A stretch of 64,000 bases of DNA from assembly GCF_900141795.1 (NCBI RefSeq), contig NZ_FSRE01000002.1, forward strand, positions 186,001 to 250,000, read 5' to 3'. The notes below the pieces were generated by a model. That model did not search any database. It was not told the origin of the DNA and was given only the letters and a program-made list of their open reading frames with translations. Positions 1 through 11,334 of the stretch are shown piece by piece (the first letter of the stretch is position 1; each line of letters opens with the position of its first letter). Made by a program: the position numbers and the translations under genes. Source of the stretch: Sulfurivirga caldicuralii. GTDB taxonomy: Bacteria > Pseudomonadota > Gammaproteobacteria > Thiomicrospirales > Thiomicrospiraceae.

Positions 1-495
1 CACGACCACGGCATTCTTGCCGCGAATGGGCTCGCCGGTTTCTGCCAGCAGTGTCATCACACCATGAGGGGTACAGGGCGCCAGTTGCGGATTGCGCGTG
101 GCCAACCTTCCCATGTTGTAGGGGTGAAAGCCATCGACATCCTTGCTTGGGTGGATGCGCTCGATGATCTTGTTGGGGTCGATATGGTCGGGAACGGGCA
201 GCTGCACCAGGATACCGTCCACTTCGGCATGTTCATTGAGCTGATCGATGAGTGCCAGCACTTCCTTTTCAGAGGCGTCGGCGGGCAACTCATAGGAAAA
301 GTCGGCGAAACCGACTTCCAGACACGCCTTTTTCTTGTTGCGCACATAGACCTGTGAGGCGGGGTCTTCGCCGACCAGCACGACGGCCAGTCCGGGTCGG
401 CGCTTGCCCTGCGCGACGAGCTGGTCCACCGTTTTTCTGATCGTGCCGCGCACCTTGGCAGCGACGGCCTTGCCATCAATGATTTTGGCGCTCAT
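1..495 (-). CDS. folD: FolD, methylenetetrahydrofolate dehydrogenase/cyclohydrolase (3' truncated by window edge)
   Basis: The protein starts [15 protein letters not shown] at the ATG whose complement lies at 493-495 and is open to the window edge, so about 165 of the usual ~285 residues are visible. FolD interconverts 5,10-methylene-, methenyl- and 10-formyl-tetrahydrofolate in the cytoplasm, supplying one-carbon units for purine synthesis (purN is in this window). The substrate-site motif YVRNK is present, with Tyr50 and catalytic Lys54. The GEDPAS segment just before it is typical of the family. The NADP-binding C-terminal domain lies outside the window. It is transcribed away from the tRNA operon at 883. 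Confidence 0.93.
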   Translation of the reverse strand, partial: MSAKIIDGKAVAAKVRGTIRKTVDQLVAQGKRRPGLAVVLVGEDPASQVYVRNKKKACLEVGFADFSYELPADASEKEVLALIDQLNEHAEVDGILVQLPVPDHIDPNKIIERIHPSKDVDGFHPYNMGRLATRNPQLAPCTPHGVMTLLAETGEPIRGKNAVVV

Positions 496-649
496 GGCAT
501 CCCTCGTGAATTCAAATGCAGTTGTTGGCATCTTCACAAAGCCTCTGAACGGTCGCGACAGTGGGGATTCCGGTTCAAGACAAGGCGCACCGAACGTGGC
601 ATGGTCATTCCATGCGAGTAAGGTGCAACGCTGCTTTGGGCCGGAATCG

Positions 650-778
650 CCCTGTCCCTGTGGGTTGCGGCGGGATAGCGGCATCTTCTATGTTGCGCGT
701 CTTGCCTTTGGCGCCCCAAAGGCTGCGCCGTGCGCCTTGAATCTGCCACCATCGCGTCAGCAACGCGAGCGCATTCAG
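650..778. repeat. Dispersed structured repeat, copy A (129 nt)
   Basis: This 129-nt stretch aligns end to end with 25317-25444, starting CCCTGT and ending GCGAGCGCATTCAG in both. Identity is high at the ends and low in the middle. The centre forms a perfect 8-bp hairpin, GCCTTTGG-CGCC-CCAAAGGC. In the other copy a different 8-bp stem occupies the same alignment position. The element sits in the 387-bp gap between folD and the tRNA operon. No credible ORF or transposase is associated with it. Confidence 0.75.
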
Positions 779-839
779 AGTCTTTGCGAAGATGCCTATT
801 ATACAGGCAAGCGCATGACGGTTTTTTTGCGGCGTCAGC

Positions 840-868
840 TTGACAGTGCAAGGGGCGCTTCCTACAAT
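840..868 (+). promoter_or_regulatory. Sigma70-type promoter of the tRNA-Pro/Arg/His operon
   Basis: A perfect TTGACA -35 box at 840-845 is separated by 17 nt from a TACAAT -10 box at 863-868. Transcription would start around 875, about 8 nt before the tRNA-Pro. This is the closest match to consensus found in the window, as expected for a stable-RNA operon. Confidence 0.85.
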
Positions 869-882
869 ACGCGCCACATTAT

Positions 883-959
883 CGGAGTGTAGCGCAGCCT
901 GGTAGCGCACCTGTTTTGGGTACAGGTGGTCGGGGGTTCAAATCCCTCCACTCCGACCA
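883..959 (+). tRNA. tRNA-Pro (anticodon TGG)
   Basis: This 77-nt cloverleaf includes an encoded CCA. The acceptor arms CGGAGTG and CACTCCG pair, the T-loop is GGTTCAAATCC, and the anticodon loop reads TTTGGGT with anticodon TGG. It is the first gene of a three-tRNA operon. Transcription comes from the promoter at 840-868. Confidence 0.95.
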
Positions 960-1041
960 ATGTCAACCGATAGGGTTCTGCAAAGTTTGCTGCTTTGCAG
1001 AACCCTGTTGGGTATCCTTTCTGCCGAAAGGTCTCGAATGA

Positions 1042-1118
1042 GCGCCCGTAGCTCAACTGGATAGAGCAACGGCCTTCTAAGCCGTAGGCTGCAGGTTCGA
1101 GTCCTGCCGGGCGTGCCA
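1042..1118 (+). tRNA. tRNA-Arg (anticodon TCT)
   Basis: This 77-nt tRNA has acceptor arms GCGCCCG and CGGGCGT, T-arm GGTTCGAGTCC and an encoded CCA. The anticodon loop CTTCTAA carries TCT, which reads AGA/AGG codons. It lies 82 nt after the tRNA-Pro and 27 nt before the tRNA-His, so it is co-transcribed with them. Confidence 0.95.
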
Positions 1119-1145
1119 TCTGGCCGCCGGCGTTGCCACAATATG

Positions 1146-1221
1146 GTGGGTGTAGCTCAGTTGGTAGAGCCCAGGGTTGTGATCTCTGTTGTCGCGGGTT
1201 CGAGTCCCGTCACCCACCCCA
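1146..1221 (+). tRNA. tRNA-His (anticodon GTG)
   Basis: This 76-nt tRNA has the anticodon loop TTGTGAT with GTG. The acceptor pairs GTGGGTG with CACCCAC, and CCA is encoded. The extra G at 1145 can supply the tRNA-His-specific G-1 that pairs with C73, so the mature 5' end is probably 1145. It is the last gene of the Pro-Arg-His operon. Confidence 0.94.
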
Positions 1222-1314
1222 TTTCCTGCCTGCTTCCCCGATCATCAGCTGCTGAAATAAGTCGTTTTTATCCCTTTGTGTCGGTCTTGAATACCGGTTA
1301 GGCAATGAAATCGG

Positions 1315-1320
1315 TATACT
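1315..1320 (+). promoter_or_regulatory. Probable -10 box upstream of the FadL-type porin
   Basis: TATACT lies 39 nt before the porin start codon. It overlaps an inverted repeat, ATACCG (from 1291) and CGGTAT (to 1318). No good -35 box lies 16-18 nt upstream (TTGAAT is 22 nt away), so the promoter may need an activator. Confidence 0.4.
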
Positions 1321-1358
1321 TGCGCCCATTGTTACAAAAGTGTCATAAAGGAGTTTTT

Positions 1359-2657
1359 ATGCTGGTGAAAAAGCGTGTCCTGGCCGCGGCGATCGGCCTG
1401 AGTGTAAGTAGTGCCACCGCCATGGCGTCCGGTTTTCAGTTGTGGGAAGAGAGTGCGAGCGGCCTTGGACGCGCGTTTGCCGGCATGGGTGCTGCCACCG
1501 ATGATGCTTCCGTGCAGTGGTACAACCCTGCGGGCATGACCGCTATCGACGGGTATCAGATTGTGGTGGGTGGACACTACATCGTCCCGTCTGCGGATTT
1601 CGATAACAACGGATCGACCGGCATTTTTGCCAGCGGCAAGGATGACAATGGTGGCAATAGCGCCTTTATCCCCAACCTGTTCTGGAAGGGGCAGTGGCAA
1701 GGATACGATCTCGGCCTGAGCGTGGTGACGCCCTTTGGTCTTGGCACCAAGTACGACAGCGACTGGCGCGGCCGCTATCTGGGTGTGGAATCGGATTTGC
1801 GCACGATTAATATCAATCCCAGCATTGCCCGTAAGATGGGTGACTGGTCGTTTGGCGTGGGCATCAGTGCGCAGTATATGGAAGCGAAACTGACCAAGCG
1901 GATTTTGCCTTCTGCTGTGTTACAAGGGTTGGGATATCCGGCACTTACTGCAAATGCGGTGGGAGATGGTACTTCAGAGCTCAAAGGTGATTCGTGGGCG
2001 TGGGGTTATAACCTGGGTTTAACCTACACGCCGACGGAAAAGGACCGCATTGGCGTCAGTTATCGCTCGCAGGTTGAGCAGGTGCTCAGTGGCAAGGCGA
2101 AAAAATATGCCCAGAATGGCACGTATCTGGGTGCGGATAATGCCAAGGCCGAGCTGGATCTGCCGGCCATGGTGGATATCTCCTGGTCGCACCGCTACAA
2201 CAATGCGCTGGAAGTATTGCTGAGCGGCACCTGGACCGGCTGGAGCAGCTTCAAGGAATTGCGTGTCACCAAAAAGTCGGATGGCTCCACGCTTTCGTAC
2301 ACGCCTGAGCGCTGGCACGATACCTGGCGCTGGGCGCTGGGTGCCAACTATACCCTCAACAGCAAGTGGCTGCTGCGCGGCGGTGTTGCCTACGATCAGA
2401 CGCCTGTGCGCGATCCTTACCGCACGGTGCGTATTCCCGACAACGACCGCAAGTGGCTCTCTCTGGGCGCACGCTATACCATCAAACCGAACCTGATGGT
2501 GGACATGAGCTATGCGCACCTGTGGGCTGACAAGACCAAGATCGACGAAACCGTTTATGCGGGTGAAAACGATATTGGCGCTTATACAGGCCACCTGAAA
2601 GGCAGTTATGACAATGGGGTGGATATCTTCTCCGCACAGCTGGTCTGGAATTTCTGA
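1359..2657 (+). CDS. FadL/OmpP1/TodX-family outer-membrane transporter
   Basis: This 432-aa beta-barrel protein belongs to the family that moves long-chain fatty acids or other hydrophobic compounds across the outer membrane. I placed the start at 1359 because AAAGGAG lies 6 nt upstream and the next residues form a signal peptide (MLVKKRVLAAAIGLSVSSATAMA, cleaved before SGFQLWEES). An upstream in-frame ATG at 1305 overlaps the promoter region and lacks a ribosome site. Family hallmarks are the SGFQLWEESASGLGRAFAG N-terminus, the VQWYNPAGMT segment and a C-terminal Phe (LVWNF) for barrel assembly. No fatty-acid degradation genes are adjacent, so the substrate is unknown. Confidence 0.88.
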   Translation: MLVKKRVLAAAIGLSVSSATAMASGFQLWEESASGLGRAFAGMGAATDDASVQWYNPAGMTAIDGYQIVVGGHYIVPSADFDNNGSTGIFASGKDDNGGNSAFIPNLFWKGQWQGYDLGLSVVTPFGLGTKYDSDWRGRYLGVESDLRTININPSIARKMGDWSFGVGISAQYMEAKLTKRILPSAVLQGLGYPALTANAVGDGTSELKGDSWAWGYNLGLTYTPTEKDRIGVSYRSQVEQVLSGKAKKYAQNGTYLGADNAKAELDLPAMVDISWSHRYNNALEVLLSGTWTGWSSFKELRVTKKSDGSTLSYTPERWHDTWRWALGANYTLNSKWLLRGGVAYDQTPVRDPYRTVRIPDNDRKWLSLGARYTIKPNLMVDMSYAHLWADKTKIDETVYAGENDIGAYTGHLKGSYDNGVDIFSAQLVWNF

Positions 2658-2679
2658 CAGAACACTTTGTTAGGCCAAT

Positions 2680-2708
2680 AAAAAGCCCGGCTTGATGCCG
2701 GGCTTTTT
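2680..2708. terminator. Bidirectional terminator between the porin and trxC
   Basis: The stem AGCCCGGC-TTGAT-GCCGGGCT is flanked by an A-run on the left and a T-run on the right. It can therefore terminate both the plus-strand porin gene and the converging minus-strand trxC. Confidence 0.9.
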
Positions 2709-2728
2709 CGTTTCAGGGAAGTTGTTGT

Positions 2729-3151
2729 TTAAACGTGTTGCGCCACCCACTGGGCAAACTGCTGCGGTGGCAGCGCGCCGGCGATCTGATCCACCATCTG
2801 ACCATTCTTGAAAATGGCGATGGTCGGGATCGAGCGGATGCCAAACTGGGCAGACAGCTCCGGGTTGGTTTCCGTATTGATCTTCACAAAGCGCGCCCGC
2901 GGCTCGAACTGGCTGGCAACCTGTGCAAAGGTGGGTGCGAACATCTTGCACGGACCGCACCAGCTGGCCCAGAAATCCACCACCATGGGCTGATCCGTCT
3001 TGGTCAGCGCCTTCATGAACTGTTCGCTGTTCATTTCCACCGGCTGACCGGTAAACAGCGGCTTCTTGCACTTGCCGCAGGTAGGGTTGGCGTTCAGCTT
3101 TTCTTCCGGTACGCGGTTGAGCGCACCGCAATGGGGACACATGACAATCAT
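2729..3151 (-). CDS. trxC: Thioredoxin 2 (TrxC), zinc-binding
   Basis: This 140-aa cytoplasmic disulfide reductase has two N-terminal zinc-binding CxxC pairs (Cys5/8 and Cys25/28), which separate TrxC from TrxA. The thioredoxin fold follows, with active site WCGPC at residues 64-68 and the cis-Pro region SIPTIAIF. Length matches E. coli TrxC (139 aa). TrxC reduces ribonucleotide reductase and other disulfides and is often part of oxidative-stress responses. It is a single gene ending at the shared terminator 2680-2708. Confidence 0.96.
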   Translation of the reverse strand: MIVMCPHCGALNRVPEEKLNANPTCGKCKKPLFTGQPVEMNSEQFMKALTKTDQPMVVDFWASWCGPCKMFAPTFAQVASQFEPRARFVKINTETNPELSAQFGIRSIPTIAIFKNGQMVDQIAGALPPQQFAQWVAQHV

Positions 3152-3206
3152 CTTCCGACTCCTTGATTGAATTGTTTACTGCTTTATGGCGTCGGAAGAT
3201 GGCTTT

Positions 3207-3680
3207 TCAAGCCTCGCTGTAGTGTGCCTTGACCCAGTCGGGGACGGGGGAAGGCTCGCCAGAAATGTTGTAGCCGGCGCGGACAAAGTTGTGCAGTGTC
3301 TCGTCGTGCTTTCTGATCAGCTCGACGATTTTGGGGTCGTCGCTGGTCATTTCGGTGAGAACGCCATCAGGCAGCATTTCGTACTGCATGTTGATTTGGT
3401 CACGAAACTCGAACAGGGCAGCAAACAGCGGGTCCCAGGAACGGATGGCGCGGCCACTGGCGAAGCGCTTTTCCATGCCTTCCACATGCTGGTGCAGGAT
3501 GTTCACCAGGTCTGGATCGGTGCTGCGGGTGGTTACGCGGATGCCATTTTCCAGAAAGGCGGTCTTGCGGCTGAGCTTTGTGTGGTTTTCCAGCAGTTGC
3601 TTGAACAGTGCCTGATCGCGCTTGTGTTGCGCATCGGTGCCGTGGCCGAACTTGTACGCGTGTTTGTCTTCGCAAGCCAT
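3207..3680 (-). CDS. Uncharacterised 157-aa protein with an internal 60-residue duplication
   Basis: The start is MACEDKHAYK, because AGGAGG lies 8 nt upstream. A further upstream ATG would put the ribosome site inside the gene. I do not recognise a named family. The protein is all-helical in character, with no signal peptide or membrane segment. Two halves repeat with an exact 60-residue period: Asn45-Gly46/Asp105-Gly106, Ser53/Ser113, Asp55-Pro56/Asp115-Pro116, His65/His125 and Gly76/Gly136. Paired His residues and helix-like spacing recall metal- or haem-binding four-helix bundles such as hemerythrin, but no complete hemerythrin motif is visible. A terminator lies only 42 nt upstream of its start, suggesting a leader or a separate small transcript. 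Confidence 0.75.
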   Translation of the reverse strand: MACEDKHAYKFGHGTDAQHKRDQALFKQLLENHTKLSRKTAFLENGIRVTTRSTDPDLVNILHQHVEGMEKRFASGRAIRSWDPLFAALFEFRDQINMQYEMLPDGVLTEMTSDDPKIVELIRKHDETLHNFVRAGYNISGEPSPVPDWVKAHYSEA

Positions 3681-3721
3681 GGATGTTGTCCTCCTTTTCA
3701 TGGGTAGGGAAATTCTGGCAT

Positions 3722-3755
3722 AAAAAAAGCGCCGATGAGGAGAATCGGCGCTTCA
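3722..3755 (-). terminator. Minus-strand terminator just upstream of the 157-aa gene
   Basis: On the minus strand the stem GCGCCGATT/AATCGGCGC pattern (loop about 7 nt) is followed by seven T residues. It lies 42 nt before the start codon of the gene at 3207-3680. It is about 150 nt after another minus-strand terminator (3902-3931). It therefore ends either a small transcript from the interval or an attenuated leader. Confidence 0.75.
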
Positions 3756-3901
3756 AGTCTGAGGAGCAACTCGCTTGAGGGCGTGTTGGCAGGAAATCTT
3801 GCCTAAACAATCCTTATCAAGCTTGAAGATTATTTTATGACCGAGAACTCTCAAGAGTCTTGATAAAGTATGGAGAAGAATGGAGTGCGCTTGTCCGTCG
3901 G

Positions 3902-3931
3902 TAAAAAGTGCCTTATGGAGATCCATAAGGC
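3902..3931 (-). terminator. Terminator of the psd-PII operon
   Basis: The perfect 9-bp stem GCCTTATGG/CCATAAGGC with a 4-nt loop is followed on the minus strand by ACTTTTTACC. It lies 15 nt downstream of the PII stop codon. Confidence 0.75.
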
Positions 3932-3945
3932 ATTTAAATCAGTCA

Positions 3946-5149
<1,204 letters not shown>

Positions 5150-5169
5150 GAGGTGGGGTTCCGCTGCGG

Positions 5170-5175
5170 TATAAT
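5170..5175 (+). promoter_or_regulatory. -10 box for argG
   Basis: A consensus TATAAT lies 34 nt before the argG ATG, in the 60-bp divergent gap with psd. No convincing -35 box is present at 16-18 nt spacing. Confidence 0.5.
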
Positions 5176-5209
5176 TCGCGCAATTTTAACGAATCCTGGG
5201 AGTGACGAC

Positions 5210-6421
5210 ATGAAAGATAAGATCAATAAAGTGGTGCTGGCCTATTCCGGTGGACTCGATACCTCCATCATTGCCAAGTGGCTGCAGGAAGCCTATGACT
5301 GTGAAGTGGTGACCTTTACCGCAGACATTGGCCAGGGCGAAGAGGTCGAGCCGGCGCGCGAGAAGGCGCAGGCTATGGGTATCAGGGAAATCTATATTGA
5401 AGATCTGCGCGAGGAATTTGCGCGTGATTATGTCTACCCCATGTTCCGCGCCAACGCCATTTACGAAGGCGAATATCTTTTGGGCACCTCCATTGCGCGC
5501 CCCCTGATCGCCAAGCGGCTGGTTGAGATCGCCGAGGAAACCGGGGCCGATGCCATTGCGCATGGCGCTACCGGCAAGGGCAACGATCAGGTGCGTTTCG
5601 AACTGAACGCCTATGCGCTGAACCCGGACATCAAGGTGATTGCCCCATGGCGGGAGTGGGATCTGAACTCCCGTGAAAAACTGATGGCCTACGCCGAGAC
5701 CCACGGCATTCCCATCGAGAACAAGAAGGGCAAGAAGTCACCCTATTCCATGGATGCCAACCTGCTGCATATCTCCTACGAAGGCGGCCTGCTGGAAGAC
5801 CCGTGGAATGAGCCGGAAGAGAGCATGTGGCGCTGGACGGTTTCGCCGGAAAAGGCGCCCAACGAACCGGTTTATCTGGAGCTGGCGTATGAAAAGGGTG
5901 ACTTGGTGGGTATCAATGGCGAACGCATGACGCCGGCCCAGGTGATGGAAACCCTGAACCGAATCGGTGGTGAGCACGGTATTGGCCGTACCGATATCGT
6001 GGAGAACCGCTTTGTGGGCATGAAGTCTCGTGGTTGCTACGAAACGCCGGCGGGTACCATCATGCTCAAGGCGCACCGCGCCATCGAGTCCATTACGTTG
6101 GATCGCGAGGCGGCGCATACCAAGGACGAGCTGATGCCGCGCTACGCCACACTTATCTACAATGGCTTCTGGTTCGCGCCGGAGCGCGAAATGCTGCAGG
6201 CGGCCATTGATCAGACCCAGCAGTATGTCACTGGTACGGTGCGCGTCAAGCTCTATAAGGGCAATGTGATTGTGGTGGGCCGCAAGTCGCCCTACAGTCT
6301 GTTCGATGAGAAGATCGCCACCTTTGAAGACGACGAGGGCGCATACGATCAGAAGGATGCCGAAGGCTTTATCAAGCTCAACGCCCTGCGCCTGAAGAAC
6401 CTGGCCAAGCGCCAGCGCTGA
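5210..6421 (+). CDS. argG: Argininosuccinate synthase
   Basis: This 403-aa cytoplasmic enzyme joins citrulline and aspartate with ATP to make argininosuccinate, the penultimate step of arginine synthesis. The start [19 protein letters not shown] at 5210 has GGGAG upstream. A longer in-frame extension back to 5075 runs into psd and is not credible. The ATP pyrophosphatase loop AYSGGLDTS and the ARPLIAK and [13 protein letters not shown] segments are typical. Its TGA stop shares one base with the start of pgpA. Confidence 0.97.
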   Translation: MKDKINKVVLAYSGGLDTSIIAKWLQEAYDCEVVTFTADIGQGEEVEPAREKAQAMGIREIYIEDLREEFARDYVYPMFRANAIYEGEYLLGTSIARPLIAKRLVEIAEETGADAIAHGATGKGNDQVRFELNAYALNPDIKVIAPWREWDLNSREKLMAYAETHGIPIENKKGKKSPYSMDANLLHISYEGGLLEDPWNEPEESMWRWTVSPEKAPNEPVYLELAYEKGDLVGINGERMTPAQVMETLNRIGGEHGIGRTDIVENRFVGMKSRGCYETPAGTIMLKAHRAIESITLDREAAHTKDELMPRYATLIYNGFWFAPEREMLQAAIDQTQQYVTGTVRVKLYKGNVIVVGRKSPYSLFDEKIATFEDDEGAYDQKDAEGFIKLNALRLKNLAKRQR

Positions 6422-6963
6422 TGCTGCAACGGCTGCTCACGCGTCTGCGCCGTGCCCAGAAGGGACAGGCGGGCACTGTGCCGAACTGGTCCCGACTGCA
6501 GGACGAACCGGCGCTAATGCTCTCTTTCGGGCTGGGCAGCGGCCTGTCGCCCATTGCGCCGGGCACCCTGGGCACGCTGGTGGGGCTGGTCGTATTTATT
6601 CCTGTCATGCTCTATCAGCCCTGGCTGGGTTGGGCGCTGGCCATTACAGGCACGGTATTTGGCGGACAGATCTGTCAGGCGGGTATCGATGCCACGGGCG
6701 TGGAAGATCATTCCGGTATCGTCTGGGACGAAATCGTTGCCATCTGGTGGGTGTTGCTGTTTCTGCCCGCACAGACACCCTTGTGGTGGCTGGCTGCGTT
6801 TGTCGCATTCCGTGTGTTTGATGTACTCAAGCCGCCGCCGATCAGTCTGCTGGAGCGTCAGCTCAAGGGCGGCTGGGGTGTCATGCTGGACGACCTGCTC
6901 GCTGCCGGTTATGCGCTGATGGTGCTGTGGCTGGTACAAATCTGGCTTTTGCTGCTCGGATAA
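6421..6963 (+). CDS. pgpA: Phosphatidylglycerophosphatase A
   Basis: This 180-aa inner-membrane protein dephosphorylates phosphatidylglycerophosphate to phosphatidylglycerol. Family motifs are in order: GLGSGLSPIAPGTLGT (37-52), DHSGIVWDEIVA (residues ~96-107), FRVFDVLKPPPI and GGWGVMLDDLLAA. About four hydrophobic segments are visible. It overlaps the argG stop, so the two are co-transcribed. With psd nearby this gives two phospholipid head-group genes within 3 kb. Confidence 0.94.
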   Translation: MLQRLLTRLRRAQKGQAGTVPNWSRLQDEPALMLSFGLGSGLSPIAPGTLGTLVGLVVFIPVMLYQPWLGWALAITGTVFGGQICQAGIDATGVEDHSGIVWDEIVAIWWVLLFLPAQTPLWWLAAFVAFRVFDVLKPPPISLLERQLKGGWGVMLDDLLAAGYALMVLWLVQIWLLLLG

Positions 6964-7008
6964 AGTACCATTTATGACATTTTATAAATCAGGCTGCAGG
7001 ATGGAATC

Positions 7009-7302
7009 ATGTTCATTTCATGCGAAGAGACCAAAAAGCTGATCAAGGAAAAGAATGCACAGTTCGTGGATGTGCGCACACCGCCCGAATATCAGATGAG
7101 CAAGCTGCCGGGTGCTATTAACATCCCGCTGCAGGAGCTTGAGGCGCGTGCCAACGAGCTGGACAAGAGCCTTCCGGTAATCGTATTCTGCCGTTCCGGC
7201 AGCCGTTCGCACATGGCGCAGCAGATTCTGCAGATGATGGGGTTTTCCGAAGTGTATAACATGGGGCCCTATACCGCCTGGTACCAGTGCCCGGATGTAT
7301 AA
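7009..7302 (+). CDS. Single-domain rhodanese-like sulfurtransferase
   Basis: This 97-aa cytoplasmic protein has the rhodanese fold. The active-site loop is Cys61-Arg-Ser-Gly-Ser-Arg, and the FVDVRTPPEYQMSKLPGAINIP segment is the classic N-terminal signature. It probably carries a persulfide on Cys61 and transfers sulfur, like GlpE or PspE-type proteins. No signal peptide is seen. It has its own terminator at 7324-7345. The sulfur acceptor is unknown. Confidence 0.9.
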   Translation: MFISCEETKKLIKEKNAQFVDVRTPPEYQMSKLPGAINIPLQELEARANELDKSLPVIVFCRSGSRSHMAQQILQMMGFSEVYNMGPYTAWYQCPDV

Positions 7303-7323
7303 CGCAGCACGGAAATGATTCAG

Positions 7324-7345
7324 GAGCGCCTCGGGCGCTCTTTTT
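7324..7345 (+). terminator. Intrinsic terminator after the rhodanese gene
   Basis: GAGCGCC-TCG-GGCGCTC followed by TTTTT, directly before the ribosome site of the symporter gene at 7363. Confidence 0.88.
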
Positions 7346-7362
7346 GTTTGGGGAGAATGGAC

Positions 7363-8631
7363 ATGAAACTGGCACTGCACTGGCAGATCCTGCTCGCACT
7401 GGCGTTGGCCGTCCTGATGGGCTGGTTGACCGGGACTGACGCAACCATTCTGGGTGTGCACTGGATTGCGATTTACGACTTCATTGGCACACTTTTTCTC
7501 AATGCGCTGAAAATGGTGGTGGTTCCTCTGGTGATGGCGGCCATCATTACCGGCATGGCCAGCATTGCCAGGCAGGGGGGATTTGGTCGTCTGGGGCTGA
7601 AAACCCTCGGCTATTATCTGATGACCAGCGCCATTGCCATCCTCATCGGCATTACGTTGGTCAACCTCATTCAGCCCGGCGTCAGCGACAATCCGCCGCC
7701 GCAGATTGCTGCGGATACCCAGCTGCAGCAGAAACTGGAAGGACGGGACATCGGTGACATTGCCGAAGTGTTCCTGCGCATGATCCCCACCAATATCGTG
7801 GAAGCCGCTGCGGAAACGCAGATGCTGGGGCTGATTTTCTTCAGTCTGCTGTTTGGCTATTTCATGATGAAAATCCAAACACCCTACCGCGACACCCTGT
7901 ACAACTTCTGGCAGGGCGTGTTCGAGGTGATGATGCAGATCACTGAATGGGTGATGAAGTTCGCGCCGCTGGGGGTTTTCGGTCTGGTGGCAGCCTCGGT
8001 GGCGCGCACTGGTTTTGATCAATTTGCAAATCTGGCGCTGTTTTTTATCACTGTGGTACTGGCGCTGGGCATTCACTTTTTCGTGGTGATGCCGCTGATC
8101 CTGCGTTTTATCGGCGGGGTGCGCAATCCCTGGAAGCACTACAAGGTGATGTTGCCTGCGATTCTGACCGCCTTTTCCACCAGTTCCAGCGCTTCCACAC
8201 TGCCGGTGACCATAGAGTGCGTAGAGAGGGGCGCCGGGGTGCCCAACCGCATTTCCGGCTTTGTGCTGCCATTGGGCGCAACCGTGAACATGGACGGCAC
8301 CGCGTTGTATGAAGCGGTGGCGGCGTTGTTTATCGCCCAGCTCTTCGGCGTGCATCTGGATGTGACTCAGCAGTTTATGATCATTGTTATTGCCCTGCTG
8401 ACCTCCATCGGTGTGGCCGGTATTCCGTCGGCATCGCTGGTGGCGATCAGCATCATTCTGGTAAGCGTCGGCCTGCCGGCAGAAGCCATTGGTCTGCTGC
8501 TGGTGGTGGATCGTTTGCTGGACATGATGCGCACCACCGTGAATATCTTCAGCGATTCGGTGGGTGCGGTGGTGATTGCCCGTTCAGAGGGCGAAAAGGA
8601 CGTGCTGGAAGGCGACGGCCGCTGCGGCTGA
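7363..8631 (+). CDS. Dicarboxylate/amino acid:cation symporter (DAACS family)
   Basis: This 422-aa inner-membrane protein resembles GltP/DctA and imports glutamate, aspartate or C4-dicarboxylates with Na+ or H+. The start at 7363 has GGGGAG seven nt upstream. Hydrophobic segments span the whole protein. Signature segments are the serine-rich re-entrant loop FSTSSSASTLPVT, the PLGATVNMDGTALYE motif and GIPSASLV. The C-terminal RLLDMMRTTVNIFSDS, with the aspartate used for substrate binding, is intact. The exact substrate cannot be told from sequence. It ends 13 nt before a dispersed repeat (8645). Confidence 0.92.
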   Translation: MKLALHWQILLALALAVLMGWLTGTDATILGVHWIAIYDFIGTLFLNALKMVVVPLVMAAIITGMASIARQGGFGRLGLKTLGYYLMTSAIAILIGITLVNLIQPGVSDNPPPQIAADTQLQQKLEGRDIGDIAEVFLRMIPTNIVEAAAETQMLGLIFFSLLFGYFMMKIQTPYRDTLYNFWQGVFEVMMQITEWVMKFAPLGVFGLVAASVARTGFDQFANLALFFITVVLALGIHFFVVMPLILRFIGGVRNPWKHYKVMLPAILTAFSTSSSASTLPVTIECVERGAGVPNRISGFVLPLGATVNMDGTALYEAVAALFIAQLFGVHLDVTQQFMIIVIALLTSIGVAGIPSASLVAISIILVSVGLPAEAIGLLLVVDRLLDMMRTTVNIFSDSVGAVVIARSEGEKDVLEGDGRCG

Positions 8632-8644
8632 AAAATTTGCTTTT

Positions 8645-8666
8645 GAAAAAGTCGGGGACCCCCTCT
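8645..8666 (+). repeat. Short GC repeat family, copy 1
   Basis: GAAAAAGTCGGGGACCCCCT between the symporter gene and lepA. It is one of five near-identical copies in the window; the others are at 20050, 35486, 42228 and 53544. The core GGGGACCCC is nearly self-complementary. Confidence 0.85.
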
Positions 8667-8743
8667 TTCTGCAGGATTTGCGCGGGATGAGAGAGTTCTC
8701 GCTTAAAATATCTCGATTAAAACGGAATTGACTGACACCCTTC

Positions 8744-10554
<1,811 letters not shown>

Positions 10555-10558
<4 letters not shown>

Positions 10559-11334
10559 ATTTTGAACTGATTCTGGTGCTGGCGACAGCGATCACCGGTG
10601 TGGTAGCGCTGGTGGATCGCATGGTGTGGGAGCCGGCCCGGCGCGAAGCGGCGGTTACCGAAAAGGTGCCCGTGCTGGTCGACTATTCGCGCTCGCTCTT
10701 TCCGGTCCTGCTGATTGTGCTGGTGCTGCGCTCGTTCGTAGCCGAGCCGTTCCGAATTCCTTCGGGTTCCATGTATCCCACGCTCCACATCGGCGACTTC
10801 ATTGTGGTGAGCAAATTCAGCTACGGCATTAAGCTGCCGGTCATTCAGGAGAAGATCATTCCCGTGGGTGAACCCAAGCGCGGCGATGTGGTGGTGTTCA
10901 AGTATCCCCAGGATCCCGATCTGGACTACATCAAGAGGATTATCGGTCTGCCGGGTGACACCATCGAATACATCAACAAGCAGCTGATTATCAACGGCAA
11001 GCCGGTGGATATGCGCTTCGTGACCAAATTCCACGGCACTGGCGCGGGCGCCATGCTGGACGGCGCCAAAGAGTATGAAGAGTGTCTGCCGGACGAGGGC
11101 AAATGCCACCGCATTCTGCTGGATGACGAAACACGGCCTGGTCGTTTGCTGCTTTCCCCGGTCAAGGTTCCGCCGGGCCATTACTTTGTGATGGGTGACA
11201 ACCGCGACCACTCCAACGACAGCCGCTACTGGGGCTTCGTGCCAGAGAAAAATCTGAAGGGGCGCGCTGTCATGATATGGATGAGCTGGGATGACGGCAT
11301 CCGCTTTGACCGCATCGGGACGCTGATCAAATGA
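10555..11334 (+). CDS. lepB: Signal peptidase I
   Basis: This 259-aa inner-membrane serine/lysine protease removes Sec and Tat signal peptides on the periplasmic side. An N-terminal transmembrane segment (residues ~3-20) and a second hydrophobic stretch (~48-62) precede the catalytic motif PSGSMYP with Ser72. The Lys dyad partner is Lys127 in [11 protein letters not shown]. The C-terminal box [17 protein letters not shown] is intact. It overlaps lepA and rnc by 4 nt each. Confidence 0.97.

Noticed and set aside
1305-1358. N-terminal extension of the FadL-type protein
   Set aside because: The extension overlaps the -10 box, has no ribosome site, and would bury the signal peptide. The ATG at 1359 follows AAAGGAG.
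7018-8355. A 445-codon minus-strand open frame opposite the rhodanese and symporter genes
   Set aside because: It crosses two real genes and a terminator, and its composition is His/Gln/Arg biased with no domain signature.
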